Positions 43,495-54,194 of a stretch of DNA of 64,000 bases are shown piece by piece (position 1 is the stretch's first letter; each line of letters begins with the position of its first letter). The DNA lies in the NCBI GenBank assembly GCA_017165825.1, contig CM029384.1, positions 23,535,033-23,599,032 of the forward strand, given 5' to 3'. Both the position numbers and the translations under genes were made by a program. The notes beneath the pieces were generated by a model, which was not told the origin of the DNA, did no database searches, and saw only the letters and a list, made by a program, of their open reading frames with translations. Source of the stretch: Hepsetus odoe. Its lineage: Eukaryota; Chordata; Actinopteri; Characiformes; Hepsetidae.

Positions 43495-43720
43495 CATTTA
43501 AAGTGAAGTGAAAGTGACTATTTGTCATTGTGAAACACAGCAACCACAATTGCATCCTCTGTGTTTACCCACACACACCTTTTGAAAGGTGGCAGCCATA
43601 TCCAGCACCTGTGGAGCAGTGATGGGGACAGTACCTTGATCGGGGCAACCTATTGGCCTGGGAGTCAAACTCATGACCTTCTGATCCTGGGGCCAGCTCC
43701 CTAACCATTAGACACTCTTC
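43495..43720 (-). mobile_element. SINE family A
   Basis: Antisense copy with GTGAAGTGAAAGTGACTATT, TGTCATTGTGAAACACAGC, GAGCAGTGATGGGGACAGTA, CCTTGATCGGGGCAACC and CTAACCATTAGACAC at the head end. Confidence 0.85.
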
Positions 43721-44204
43721 ACCTTGAACTGCAGAAAACTGCAGTGCGATGATCAACGGCAGTGGGAACTGATGTGGTCCAGGACTAGGCTTCATCTGGG
43801 TGTGGAGCCCTTTATGTTGAAGGATTATTTTGACACTAAAACAAATAACTGGTCCATTTCCAGGAGGGAAATTTTCCCACAATTGGCCCACATGAGTAAT
43901 CACATGACCAACACCCACTGGAGTGAGCAAGGAGGGTTCAATTTAGCACCCTGTTTAGAGACATCACTTCTATCTGCATAGCATCCTGCAGATCGTTAGA
44001 AACTAAAATAATCACTGCAAGATTGCCATAAGCTTTCATCTAAAAAATAAAAACTCTGAACTGGTTGTTAACTGATTATAAATTGTGCAGTCTGGTCCAG
44101 TTCTGTCCCCTGGTTTCCAGGTCCAAGCCTTACGCTTACAATGCTGTATTTTCTTACAAGATGAAATATGTCTTGGGGAAAAACTAAGATATTATTCAGC
44201 ATTT
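43721..44204. other. No gene recognised
   Basis: Unique or unrecognised sequence leading into the 72-bp repeat. A + strand frame opens at 44085 and continues through that repeat to 44480, but no domain is recognised. Confidence 0.4.
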
Positions 44205-44348
44205 GGATCCGGAAATGGCTGTTATGTCATGTGTGGCTTCAAATTTAACAACTGCATTGGTCCTTTTATTGCGTGTGGACCTGGAAATGGCTTTGAAGTG
44301 ATGTGTGACGTCAAATTTAACAACTGGATTGGTCCAGTCATTGCAAAT
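44205..44348 (+). repeat. 72-bp tandem duplication, in frame
   Basis: Units 44205-44276 and 44277-44348 share GGAAATGGCT, TCAAATTTAACAACTG and ATTGGTCC. The 72-bp period keeps frame, so the spanning 131-residue frame shows a 24-residue repeat around FKFNNCIGPF and VKFNNWIGPV. Two or more Cys per unit are visible. No known domain is recognised. Confidence 0.85.
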
Positions 44349-44506
44349 TATAAAAGGTCTTGGCATTTTGACAGATCTGACTTACCACCCAACATCTCAG
44401 CCCAGAAAGGAGATGCACGGTGCAGATTTGGCGGAGCTAAAGTGGTCTTCAGGAATAGCTGGTGCGGAGTGAGAAACTGATACACTTTTTCTGCACTTTC
44501 TGCACT

Positions 44507-44735
44507 TACACCTTCTGATCCTGGGGCCTCGTCCTAACCACTAGACCACCGCTGCCCCTAAACCCTGCTTTTTACCCATACACACCGTGCAGCAGGGGGC
44601 AGCTATTTAAAGCACCTGGGGAGCAGTGATGGGGACAGTACCTTGCTCAAGGAAACCTCAGGGCAACCTACTGGTCTGGGATTTAAACCCATGACCGTCC
44701 GATCCTGTGGCCTAGTCCCTAAACACTAGTCCACC
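44507..44735 (-). mobile_element. Two adjoining antisense SINE family A pieces
   Basis: 44507-44560 is only the head of one copy (ACCTTCTGATCCTGGGGCC, CTAGACCACCGCTGCCCC). It is joined at once to a second copy lacking its tail (CCGTGCAGCAGGGGGCAGC, GAGCAGTGATGGGGACAG, CTTGCTCAAGGAAACCTCAG, CACTAGTCCACCCCCGG). Confidence 0.85.
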
Positions 44736-44736
44736 C

Positions 44737-44928
44737 CCGGGGCAGCGGGGGTCTAGTGGTTAGGGAGTTGCTCCCGCATTGGAAGATTGTGGGTTCGATT
44801 CCCCTCTCCAGTAGGTTGCCCTGAGGTACCCTTGAGCAGGGTACCGTCCCCGTCACTGCTCCCCGGGCGCTTTCAATAGCTGCCCACTGCTGCACGGTGT
44901 TTGAGTGCATGGGTTAAATGCAGAGGTC
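44737..44928 (+). mobile_element. SINE family A, 3' truncated
   Basis: Sense copy from GGGGCAGCGGGGGTCTAGTG and GTGGGTTCGATTCCCC (box B) to GGGTTAAATGCAGAGGTCC. It meets the preceding antisense copy head to head and is followed after 1 bp by another sense copy. Confidence 0.9.
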
Positions 44929-44929
44929 C

Positions 44930-45186
44930 TGGGGCAGCGGTGGCCTAGTGGTTAGGGAGTTGGCCCCGCATCGGAAGATTGTGGGTTCGATTCCCTCAAA
45001 AAGTAGGTTGCCCTGAGGTACCCCTGAGCAAGGTACTGTCCCTGTCACTGCTCCCCGGGCACTTTCAATAGCTGCCCACTGCTGCACGGTGTTTGTGTGC
45101 ATGGGTTAAAAGCAGAGGTCCAATTTCGTTGTGGTTCATGGTGTGCAGTGCTGTGACCTCGCAATGACAAGGGTTGTCACTTTCAC
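44930..45186 (+). mobile_element. SINE family A, full length, well preserved
   Basis: The best copy in the window. A-box region GGTGGCCTAGTGGTTAGGG, box B GTGGGTTCGATTCCC, body CTGAGGTACCCCTGAGCAAG, CGGGCACTTTCAATAGCTGC and GGTTAAAAGCAGAGGTCC, tail CTCGCAATGACAAGGGTTGT then CACTTTCAC. Boxes A and B indicate origin from a tRNA gene and possible Pol III transcription. Confidence 0.9.
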
Positions 45187-45211
45187 AGCTGGCCACGTTT
45201 TTCACAGTTTA

Positions 45212-45284
45212 GGACCTAGAGATGGCTACTAGATGATGTCAAATTAAACAACCTGATTGGCCCATTCTTCACATATTAGAAAGC
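45212..45284 (+). repeat. Third, diverged copy of the 72-bp unit
   Basis: GGACCTAGAGATGGCTACTA, GATGTCAAATTAAACAACC and TGATTGGCCCATTCTTCA align with the units at 44205 and 44277. It lies on the far side of the SINE cluster. Confidence 0.7.
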
Positions 45285-46629
45285 TCATTATAATTTGAAA
45301 CCCATATAATGAACATAAGATTTTTTTTTCCATTATTAAGTAAACAAGAAAATGGCAAGGTTGGAAGGTGAAGAAACATCATGGACAGGTCGCTACTCCA
45401 ACACCTTCACACACACAGTCACACCTACAGAGCAATAAGGCATCTCCAAGTGGCCTGACCTAGAAACCCAGATGCAGGGGCATCCACACAGAAAGGCCCA
45501 AATCTGTGCCAGAATGTCTCCAGATCTCTCCTCCATTAGGCTGGCACGGGACAAGCTGGACCCAGAAGTGCAGCAAATGAGTGTCCAGAAAATAAGACGA
45601 AGCTGTTTGCATGCTTGAAAAGGGTTTTTTTTTCCTAAACTCGTTGGATTGTGTGAATCGGTGAAGCCAGATCCATTCAATACTAGTCGTTCACTTTTTG
45701 TTTGTGCATTTGTCCTTTTTAGGTTTTCTTGTCTGTTATTCTGTTTGTGGATTTGAGCTCTTTGCCGGCTTGTAGCCTGGAGCTGCTGAGGCTCTAAAAA
45801 AATCAACCTGGCTAAACGGGGGGAAAAAGTTCTGTGTGCATACAAATTTCTGAATTACTATTTCACAGACCATTTCATTGCATTCACTGAGCTTTCCTCC
45901 CCTGAAGCTCTCCCGAGAGGGAAAGGCAGTAATCAGCACAGCCGCAGAGAGCAGCAGTGCTCCTGCCTCCTGCGTTTAAGAAACAAAGTGCCCGTCCTAA
46001 TAACTAATGGCGCAGCTATGGCAACCTCGTTCTCCCTCCCCTCAAGTGTTTGTGGCCGAGGAGATGCATTATGGGATCTTATTTTGAACCGAACTGCCAA
46101 TGCTGTAGCGAGTTCCTTCTCCGCGTTCACGTCCGGCTTCAAGGAAAGGGGCGTTGGGCCGGAGAGGAGGAAGGCGTCTGCCAGGGCCCAGTAATGGGCC
46201 CCTCATTAGCTTTAGACCTGTGGAGATGCCAGGGTGAGATTGGACTCTTCCTCAGCCATTCTCTCTGATGTTTCTGCTCTTCCTCGAGGCAAGTCCAACT
46301 AGGCAGATGAAAGGAACCCAGGGAAGAAGGTGAAGTCTTCTGAGACCTGTTATATCCTCTGTGGACTAGTTATGAGCCACATATATGCACACAAAGTCTC
46401 AGGGTACAAGTGCTATTTAAAGGTCACGATGGCCATTATCTGCACATCTGTACTGACAGCAAAAAGCCTGATCCAAGATCAGCAGGCCAATTTTAGTTGC
46501 AATCAAAATTATGCAGCGCCTCTGAAGAAAGACACTTCTGAACATCTAAAGCAAAAAACGTCTCCAATCAAAATGTTCGACCCTTAGTTGGGACACATAC
46601 ATGGACCATGGACAATATATTTACATCTA
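45285..46629. other. Mostly unique sequence; SINE C scrap and a candidate regulatory segment
   Basis: 45365-45440 (GAAGAAACATCATGGACAGG, GGCATCTCCAAG) is a worn antisense family C scrap. 45985-46190 is repeat-free with CTAACTAATGGCGCAGC and GATGCATTATGGGATC and is a weak enhancer candidate. No gene recognised. Confidence 0.35.
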
Positions 46630-46765
46630 TAGCTCAAAGCAAGAAGGTCCTGGGTTTGATTCCCAGACGGGGCGGTCTGGGTGGAGTTTGCATGTTCTCC
46701 CCGTGTCTGCGTGGAGACTTCAGGTGGACTGGAGATACTAAATTGCTCTCTAGGTGTTCATACTT
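46630..46765 (+). mobile_element. SINE family C head and body
   Basis: Sense copy: box-B-like GGGTTTGATTCCCAGACGG, GCGGTCTGGGTGGAGTTTG, CATGTTCTCCCCGTGTCTG, CGTGGAGACTTCAGGTGGAC and ATACTAAATTGCTCTCTAGG. These are the classical Mermaid-type landmarks. The tail is missing. Confidence 0.85.
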
Positions 46766-46854
46766 TGATGGACTCTATAAAGGATGTATTCCTTGACTTT
46801 CATTGAGCTTCTCTGCTCAAGTGGAACAAAGGCATCTACACCCTCCAAATGCAA

Positions 46855-47005
46855 TCCCTGCACTAACGAAGCAATGAAACACACCTGAGAGATCACAAAT
46901 ACCTGTGAAGGCAATTGTCCGGAACGTTATGAAGCCCTAAAATGGAGGGGTGTTTATAAAAAGTGTTGCAATTTCTACGTGGTGAAACTGAAATTTGCGC
47001 AGATG
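46855..47005 (+). mobile_element. Tc1-like 3' terminal fragment
   Basis: AATACCTGTGAAGGCAATTG, CCTAAAATGGAGGGGTGTTT, ATAAAAAGTGTTGCAATTTC and GGTGAAACTGAAATTTGCGC resemble the 3' end of common fish Tc1-like elements (form CCTGAAATGGGGGGACTATG). Coding sequence is absent. Confidence 0.45.
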
Positions 47006-47794
47006 GGTCAGTCCCAATATATAAACACATTTCGCAGACCATTTCATACAAAGCCGTCAGTGTCATGCACACTACATGGCTCAAAAAGAGGAAACCGTTT
47101 CAGTGAAAGGAGGGAAAACATCCCAAGAAGCATCACAAACCAGCCTGAAAATCATGAAACGGCATCACAAAGTGAAGAAGGAGTCGGACCGGACCCCTGA
47201 CTGCTGACAAAAACAACCATTTACTGGTGAAGACGAGAGGGACGACCTACTCCAACAGAACAGAAGTGTCGGGAGAGATTATTAGAAGGATACTAGACAC
47301 ACAAGGAGTTTTTGCCATCTCTGCTCTCCTGCACTTCACTATTAAATCAAGCAGCGCGTAAAAACCGACGCAAATGATCCGGATAAGCCTCGGATGAGCC
47401 TGTTCATTAAGTGACGGGGCTAAACTGGAAGAGCGTCACATTATTCAAAGCTAATGAAAAGAGGAAGACAATAAGGTGTGGAGGTGGAGCAGTCCTTCTG
47501 CGGAGATGTTCTGCTGCTGGCAGTCATGCACCTGCAGATACGGCAGTTGGTGTGTTCGGTGGATGAGCTGAAACTGGAGGATCTCCCAAAAAAGGAGTCC
47601 AAACAGAAGCTGAGAAAGTTACAAAAACGTAAAACACAGAACAAAAACGGTTCGTACGAAAAAAAGACACGACGATGAGATGAAATGAACTGTTTTTTGG
47701 TTTTTTTAGCTTCATTAATAAAAATAATGCTTGGGAATGTTTGTGGGCTGTATTTCCTTATATTGCTTAGAATTAATTATTATTTAAACACTCT
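47006..47794. other. No gene recognised
   Basis: A + strand frame at 47478-47678 (66 residues, basic C-terminal half with PKKESKQKLRKLQKRKTQ) is lysine-rich but overlaps a - strand frame and has no recognised domain. The rest is unremarkable. Confidence 0.35.
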
Positions 47795-47955
47795 CACTCA
47801 CTCATTTTCTGAGCCGCTTTTCCTGATTAGCGTCAGTGAAAGGTGGGGACACACCCTGGACAGGTTGCCAGTCCAGACACACACACACTATCGTCTCCAG
47901 TCCACCTGACGTGTCTTTGGAGAATCCGGAGCTCCTGGAGGAAACATTCACAGAC
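47795..47955 (-). mobile_element. SINE family C
   Basis: Antisense copy starting at the tail complement CACTCACTCATTTTCTGAGC, then CACCCTGGACAGGTTGCCAG, GTCTCCAGTCCACCTGACG, CGGAGCTCCTGGAGGAAAC and CACGGGGAGAACGC. The tRNA head is lost. Confidence 0.8.
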
Positions 47956-48139
47956 ACGGGGAGAACGCAAAAGTTTTCGGTGATGCCGCAGAAGAATCAT
48001 TTTTCCCGAAAAAAGAACCGTGAGATGTAGAGCATGTTTAAAGAAGCCCTGCATCATGTAAATGTACCTGAAGATCTCTTAAATTGCTACATTTTCTTTA
48101 TAGCATGTGAAGGATTTCCACCTTCTGATCTAAATGACC

Positions 48140-48478
48140 CTCTTACTCATTTTCTGAGCCACTTGTCCTAATTAGGGTAATGGAGCCTTTCCCAGATCTC
48201 ACAGGGCAAAAGGTAGGGACACGCCCTGGACAAGTCGCCAGTCCATCAAAGGGCAAACACACACTCACACTCACACTCACACCTAGGAGGACAATTTAGC
48301 ATCTCCAGTCCTGACCTCCATGTTTTTGAACGCTGGGAGGAAACCGAAGCTCCTGGAGGAAAGACGTACAGACATCATGTCCACTCCACAGTAAGCACCC
48401 AGACCGTCCTGCCAGGGAATCAAACCCAGGACCTTCTCGCTGTGAGGCGACAGCCACCACACCACCGTGCCGCCCACA
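48140..48478 (-). mobile_element. SINE family C, full length
   Basis: Antisense copy: CTCATTTTCTGAGCCACTTG, ACGCCCTGGACAAGTCGCC, CACACTCACACCTAGGAGG, CAATTTAGCATCTCCAGTCC, GAAACCGAAGCTCCTGGAGG, CATCATGTCCACTCCAC, and the head GGGAATCAAACCCAGGACC, CTTCTCGCTGTGAGGCGAC and CCACCGTGCCGCCC. Only about 185 bp separate it from the previous family C copy in the same orientation. Confidence 0.9.
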
Positions 48479-49834
48479 CTCGCATCAAATTCACTTAAAA
48501 TCAGGCCTCATTCCACAACACTCCACTCAAGTGTGGCCCCGGCTTTCTCCACCTCTCCTTCATCCATCTCTGAAAACACATTACGTTTCTAAAGCAGGGC
48601 TGACATTTGAGCGATGCCGAAATGCAGCCAGAGTCACTCCGAGTGAGAATGGAGCTTAAAACAAAACGCTGACTTCAGTCGGTAAAGGAAACTTCAAGAG
48701 CGACTGTGCTCTCGGCCTACACTCTTTTGTAGTGCACAACAAGCTTAAGCACGCGAAACCAAAGCATATGCGAGCAGACAAGACGTTTCCCCTTCAGAGG
48801 AATCGGGGAGGGGGAAGGGGGGATGACGAAGAAATGCATGGCTTACAGCGACTTTACGGAAACCGACACGCGGAAGGGAAAAGTCAAAACAGCCCCCGCG
48901 GTGCCGCTGCCTGCTCTCCGGGTTTGTTATGGCCGCGGCGTGGGGCGATGGGTTCCAGCAGTAAATGCTGGTCATGTGATTCTTTCTGCGCAACATGAAA
49001 CGGAGCCGAAGTCCTCGGGGCAGTGTGCTCATGCTGCATGTATGAGATACCGTCGTACATGCGATGATATCATAAACCTTCAGGAGGAATAAGAAATAGG
49101 TGATGTTCATGCAAAATGGGTTTTTTATGGGCTCTTCTTTTTCTTGCAGAAAACTTCAAACAGATGGCGAAGACCTCCCGACTCTCAAGATACCTTCAAA
49201 AATACATGCAACATATTTGCTTCAGCCTTACACAGTGATAATCCACTGCTCTACACACACACATAGTATTTCTCCGGCATAATCCAGTCTTATCCATCCG
49301 TAAAATTGTGTCTTACATAAAGAAACCGGCGCAGAAAAGCTCGGTCACCCCAAAACATCCGACGCAGTTGCGGGCTTATGGAAGCGCGCCGCTTAAATAA
49401 CGCTTTAATTATTCTATTTAAAACCACCGACTTTGTGCAGAGGACACTTTTTAGGATCTTCGCCGCTTGTGCATCTGTCTGTCAGTGAGGGAAGCAATTA
49501 ATTCGGCTGTAAGAAAGCAGGGTGAGAAGCCAAAATGACTCGGCCCGGTCCGGCAGGGAGAGCGTTTTTAAAGCTGAGATTGGGGCGTGTGCTCCAGATC
49601 TCCAGATCTTCAGATCTCCACCCAGCTGAGCCATGCTGAAGTGCAGTTTGGAATCTGGGTGAGTAAAAGGTCAGCAGTGAGGATGAGCATGCGTGTTTCA
49701 CGGTTCATTTTAATCAACTTCTGCACTTTTCATGACCACTTTCACCTGCTGGGGAAAAAAAAAATCCTTTTTTTAGTTCACTAGATACATCTAGTGCCTG
49801 ATTTGCTGAGTTGAATCAAAAAATGTGGGATGTC
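48479..49834. other. No gene recognised; CpG-containing unique sequence
   Basis: 48780-49050 is comparatively CpG-rich but has no exon I can name. 49590-49625 has a short tandem of CCAGATCT. 49340-49440 (CGCTTTAATTATTCTATTTA) is a weak regulatory candidate. Confidence 0.3.
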
Positions 49835-50070
49835 TGGAGCGGACATGTCCCCGTGTCTGTGTATGTCTCCTCCGGGAGCTCCGGTTTCCTCCCACCATCC
49901 AAAGACCTGCACGTCGGGTGGACAGGGGATGCTAAATTGTCCCAAAGGTGTGTGTGTGTGTGTCTATGATTGTCCATCAAGGATGTTTCCCCGCCTTTCA
50001 CCCTGTGAGAGCAGGGATAGGTTTCCAGCGTAGTCCGCAGCCCTAGTCAGAACAAGCAGCTAAGAAAATG
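49835..50070 (+). mobile_element. SINE family C body and tail
   Basis: Sense copy: GGACATGTCCCCGTGTCTG, CCTCCGGGAGCTCCGGTTTC, CTCCCACCATCCAAAGACC, GGATGCTAAATTGTCCC, a short (GT)n tract, TTTCACCCTGTGAGAGCAGG, GTCAGAACAAGCAGC, and AAGAAAATGAGTAA at the tail. Confidence 0.85.
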
Positions 50071-50114
50071 AGTAAATTTGCCCCAAAACATGTCATTTAG
50101 AGCTAAATCTCCAT

Positions 50115-50330
50115 CATTTACATTTACAGCATTTAGCAAACGCTCTTATCCAGAGCGACTTACAGGTCCTAATTACAGGGACAGTCCCCCCTGGAGACAC
50201 TCAGGGTTAAGGGTCTTGCTCAAAGACCTAATGGTGGTAGTGCTAAAGGTGGGATTCGAACCAGGAACCTCTGAATCCATAGGTCCGGAGGCAAGTACCC
50301 TACCACCAGACCACCACCACCCATCACCAC
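50115..50330 (-). mobile_element. SINE family B, nearly complete
   Basis: Antisense copy: TTTACATTTACAGCATTTAG, ACGCTCTTATCCAGAGCGAC, GACAGTCCCCCCTGGAGAC, GGGTTAAGGGTCTTGCTC, GGGATTCGAACCAGGAACC (box B complement) and CTACCACCAGACCACCACC. Very close to the copy at 16003 read in reverse. Confidence 0.9.
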
Positions 50331-51024
50331 TCTAGTGCTGCATGATCCCTCAGCAGCTGTACATAGACCCTCATGAGGACGTCCATCCAGCATTGAAATA
50401 AGTGTTACTCAGCCGAGGAAGAAGGCTGCAGCATCACACACACACACACACACCGCCTGTCTGTGTGTGCAGAAGTGTTATGAGTAATTAAGCCTTGGCT
50501 AGAAGTGGTTTGGTCCACCAGGGCACAGTAACTCTACACTTTCTGCTATTGACTGCCGCTGTGGCTGCCAAAAGGTTAGACACATTACACAAGGCAAAAG
50601 AGCAATAATAACACGCGCGAAAAATGAATTAATTCGCCCTCCTCTGGTGCTCGGGCTTCCATCGTAGAACTGACCACTGGAGAAAAAAGAAGAAGACAGC
50701 TGAAACTCCATCCTCAGATCAGCTCGTTTTGGTCAAGAGGGCCTTCAAAGGCAGACCCGCACTGAGTTCTACATCGACGAGGTTGCATGCAGCCCCCTTC
50801 ACAAAGACGTACAGGCGAGAGCTTAAACTTGCAAGGACATAAGTGAAGTAAATAGAGACAATCAGGATCTCATCTTGGGGGCCTATTTAGTGCTAACGCT
50901 CCATCTGTCTCTTCCACACAGCAGTCTCTTCTTAGAGTGAGAGACTGAAGCACTGAGCATAAGAACTTACAGAACATCTTGAGCTCATTTCTTCTCTTTA
51001 GCGACCAGAATTTCTCGCATTTCA
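50331..51024. other. No gene recognised
   Basis: Short (CA)n at 50436-50453. The remainder is unique. A block of TCTCTT-type words at 50900-51010 leads into the next repeat. Confidence 0.4.
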
Positions 51025-51330
51025 TGGTTGAGGAACAGTTCTCCAGATCTTCCTGAAGGACAGTGTTGTTGTCTCTCATTTTCAGTCCAGTCTCTGTACC
51101 TGAGCAGTTCTCCAGATCTTCCTGAAGGACAGTGTTGTTGTCTCTCATTTTCAGTCCAGTCTCTGTACCTGAGCAGTTCTCCAGATCTTCCTAAAGGACA
51201 GTTTGTTGTCTCTCATTCACATCTAACTTAAGACATGAAGCAGTGAAGAAACAGGTGCAGATGATTCCAGATGATCAGGTGATTCCTTTACTGTTGATGC
51301 TGATACTGAGTGCTAGGGACCCCTTTATCT
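51025..51330 (-). repeat. Dispersed repeat family E, copy with three 69-bp modules
   Basis: Modules begin (on +, reading CAGTTCTCCAGATCTTCC) at 51036, 51105 and 51174, an exact 69-bp period; the third is shortened. Beyond them the inverted flank CTAACTTAAGACATGAAGC and GATGATTCCAGATGATCAGG matches the flank of the copy at 9.7 kb. The 9.7-kb copy has one module and this one about three. Confidence 0.9.
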
Positions 51331-52364
51331 ATGACCTTGTATCGTTAGGCAGCACTTTATGATACGTATTTTAATATATCACATTTTATCCAGTCAATGT
51401 GCTGAAGATAAGAAAACCAGAGGATTCACCAACAAATTATAAAGAAACGAGAGGTCCCTCATGACCAAGAGTACATGTCTGGGGAGTTCAAACCATAGCA
51501 TTGTGTTCAGACTCTGAACTGCATGACAATTAAATCCAAACCAAATCGTCGAACTGGGCCAAGTCTGAGTGCGAGAAAATGGTCTTAACCAGCCCAAAAG
51601 TATTGAAAAAACCTGCTAAAATAGTGAAGTAAAAATTTGGCTTGATTTCGAAGCCATTTTTACAACTGATGGGTGTGCGAAGCAAAATCCAACCCCATGG
51701 TGAGCAAGCCAGAGCCAAGAAGATACTCCCCAAAGCTGGAAATATAAGCTCTAGGAGGATCCAAGACTCAAAAGAGGGACCTGTTCTTCTCTAGAGGACA
51801 CAAAGCATGCTAGAAGTAAACCACAATAAGAAAATGATCAACGTTTCAAACCCACAGTGGTCTGTTCTGCATAATGGCTTTACCAGTCTTTAGCAGGCAT
51901 CAGACTTCAGTTTGCTCCCACCTTCATAATCCACACCCACATGTAGACCAACAGCTCTCTCCAGATGTTCTGAAAATCTGTCAATCTGGCATCACGAATC
52001 ATCTGGTCTTACATTAGATCATGTTTTAGTAGACGTCTCTTAAAGCAGACACGGTTACTGAGAGGAGATCTGGCCTCTGCAGCAGCAACACTGGATGAAA
52101 TTCAGAGAGCCATATTAGGGTTTCTGGAAAATAGCTTCTCGTTTACACTCAACAAATATGTGCTTAACCCAGGTCCAACCACTGACGTGCTGAACAAAGG
52201 CGCACACGCCAAGGTCCACAAGCGATGCCTGAAGACTCCCTGCAGACGTTGCAGGCATGATATGATTTACAACGTTCATATTTAACAAGGGACAGTAATT
52301 ACAGGGTGGAGAGTGACAGAGACAATGGGAGGAGGAGTGTGAAGCATCGCTCTAATGCACTCTT
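51331..52364. other. No gene recognised
   Basis: About 1 kb of unrecognised sequence with no repeat landmark. Short frames on the - strand are without motif. Confidence 0.4.
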
Positions 52365-52759
52365 TTATTCTCTCTCTCTCTCTCTCTCTCTCGCGCTCTC
52401 TCTCTCCCGCCTCCTTGTAGTTTCCTCTCTCTTCCTCTCATCTCTCCCATCTCTCTGATCTCTCTCACTCCCCCTGCCTTCATCTACTTCTGTCTCTGTC
52501 TTTGTCTCACACACTTTCCTCTCTTCTTCTGCAATACTTTTATATGTATACTATTGCTTCTTTTCCTTTTGTCTCTCCATCTCCCACCTCTATTTCTTCC
52601 CAGTTCTCTCTTTCATTGCTCTTCCTCACACTCTTTTTCTCGTGCTTAGTTCTCTTTCACCCCTTACCTAACTCCTTCCCTCTAACTCTCTTTCTCCCGC
52701 TCATCTTTCTTGAACTCTCCCTCGCCCCTTTCTGTTTTTACTCCCTCTCTCTCTCTCTC

Positions 52760-52790
<31 letters not shown>

Positions 52791-52800
52791 TTCTCTCTGT
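52365..52800. repeat. Pyrimidine (CT-rich) tract
   Basis: (CT)n runs at 52371-52407 and 52743-52798 bracket about 330 bp of C/T-rich sequence. It is a long polypurine/polypyrimidine stretch that could adopt triplex (H-DNA) structure. Open frames across it are composition artefacts. Confidence 0.9.
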
Positions 52801-53483
52801 CCAGAGGGCTTCTGAAGGGCATTCAGATGCTTGCTCCGTGCAGCAGAGCGAGTTAGGGGGGTGGATCTGCAAGAAAAATACAGAAACAGCAGGACAGGGC
52901 AGACGAACAAAAGAATAAAAAGAGCCGCAACACTAAAGTTAACGAGAGAAAGAACAGAACAAGAGAGGGAAAGAGGTGCGGCGGCCGGACCGCACTGAGA
53001 ACTGTAGAATTCTCATCAAGTCGTCCACGGCAACCGCAGCACATCCCTCCAAATGAAGAACGAACAGTAAAGTGCAGAGGAGCTGAGCAGAGAGTTCAAC
53101 TCAGTGATCACCTCCCACCTTGGCCGTGGAGTTTCTGTGGTTTGGAAGCCCCTTAGAAACGGTTTCCCAAATGTTATTCTGCTCACTGGGAGTTCTGGAG
53201 CTACAAAGTTTGAACACCAATCAAATGTTTCGTTGAGTCATGCATTTTACCACTTATTTCCGACGGCAACGAACACTAATTCTGCATTAAAAATTTAAAA
53301 AGAAGTGAATCTGTGTGTTTGTGTGTGTGTGTGTGTGTTATTGTACTGTTACTGAATGTGTACTTCTGGTTGTCACATGACCATTTTCCCTCTTTAGTTC
53401 TCTCATAGAAGAAAAAAAAAGAATGAAAGAAAAAATAGAAACATTTTTTTTCTTTTTAAAGAAAAAATTGAATTAAAGCATCT
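52801..53483. other. No gene recognised; (GT)n and A/T-rich patches
   Basis: (GT)n at 53310-53338. A- and T-runs at 53410-53470. Otherwise unremarkable. Confidence 0.45.
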
Positions 53484-53900
53484 GTGCCTTTAAGAACGAA
53501 GTATGTAAATGAGCTCTCTCAGGATTGGCTGCTCTTTGTTATGTTCAAAGAGCAATCTGGGCTGAAATACTCCTTATAACTTCAGCAAAGATGGGTGGGG
53601 CTTAACTGCTAAAGGCAGCTCCATTAGTCTTATTCAGCAGCTGACCATCATCAAAAGGACACAGTGGCTCCAGGACATTGGACATTTGGACGTTGGACCT
53701 TAAAATCAAGTTCATTGTGTTTGGGAGCAAAAGGTCAAGTTGAAGGACAGTCCATAGCAACGTTGTCTTTTTTCTCTTTGGCAGAGGATTCCTCTGGTGT
53801 GTTTCTGATCATTATTGCATGAGCTGTTTTCTTCTGCAGGTCTGCATCCAAAATCCCATCAAGAAACATATACTCAGGTGCACCGCTGCAAGAAAAACTC
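53484..53900 (+). repeat. Dispersed repeat family D, copy 1
   Basis: TGTGCCTTTAAGAACG, TCAGGATTGGCTGCTC, a TTCAAAGA word and GATGGGTGGGGCTTAACTGC occur in the same order as TGTGCCTTTAAGGAC, CTGATTGGCTGCCC, TTCAAAGA and GGCGGGGCTAAACAGC at 63108-63200. Probably a short non-autonomous element. The right limit is uncertain. Confidence 0.6.
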
Positions 53901-53959
53901 CAGACATCTCCAAGACGTCTCCTCGTCTTTGCTTTACAGGACCCTTGGTGCAGTGTAGT

Positions 53960-54190
53960 AAATAAGTAAGTAAATTTTATTTATACAGCTCTTTTATAAG
54001 CCGAAGCTACACACAGCTTCACAATAAACATTAAATAGAGCGTAAAAAGACAGAAGATGTGCAGAAATGATGAAGCGTCGTAAAAATAAACCCAACGAAA
54101 TGTGGGAAATACAGTACACAGGGCTATTACTCCTAAAGACTGAGGAATAAAAATGAGCTTTAAGTTGGCCGTTAAAAGAGGCAGAGCACT
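53960..54190. repeat. Probable dispersed repeat fragment (AT-rich, interspersed)
   Basis: AAATTTTATTTATACAGCTC, CTTCACAATAAACATTAAA and GAATAAAAATGAGCTTTAAG are words of a very common fish interspersed repeat with a TTTATTTATATAGC start. I cannot assign its class from this piece. Confidence 0.4.
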
Positions 54191-54194
54191 CAGA

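Noticed and set aside
44930..45186. tRNA gene suggested by A and B box-like words
   Set aside because: The same head occurs in many copies followed by a fixed SINE body and tail, and a cloverleaf with proper acceptor pairing is not evident. It is a tRNA-derived SINE, not a tRNA gene.
47478..47678. Lysine-rich 66-codon + strand frame
   Set aside because: Basic tail looks nuclear-protein-like but the frame is short, overlaps another on the opposite strand and has no recognised domain.
52502..52918. 138-codon + strand frame, Ser/Leu/Phe-rich
   Set aside because: Product of the pyrimidine tract; composition artefact ending in unrelated sequence.
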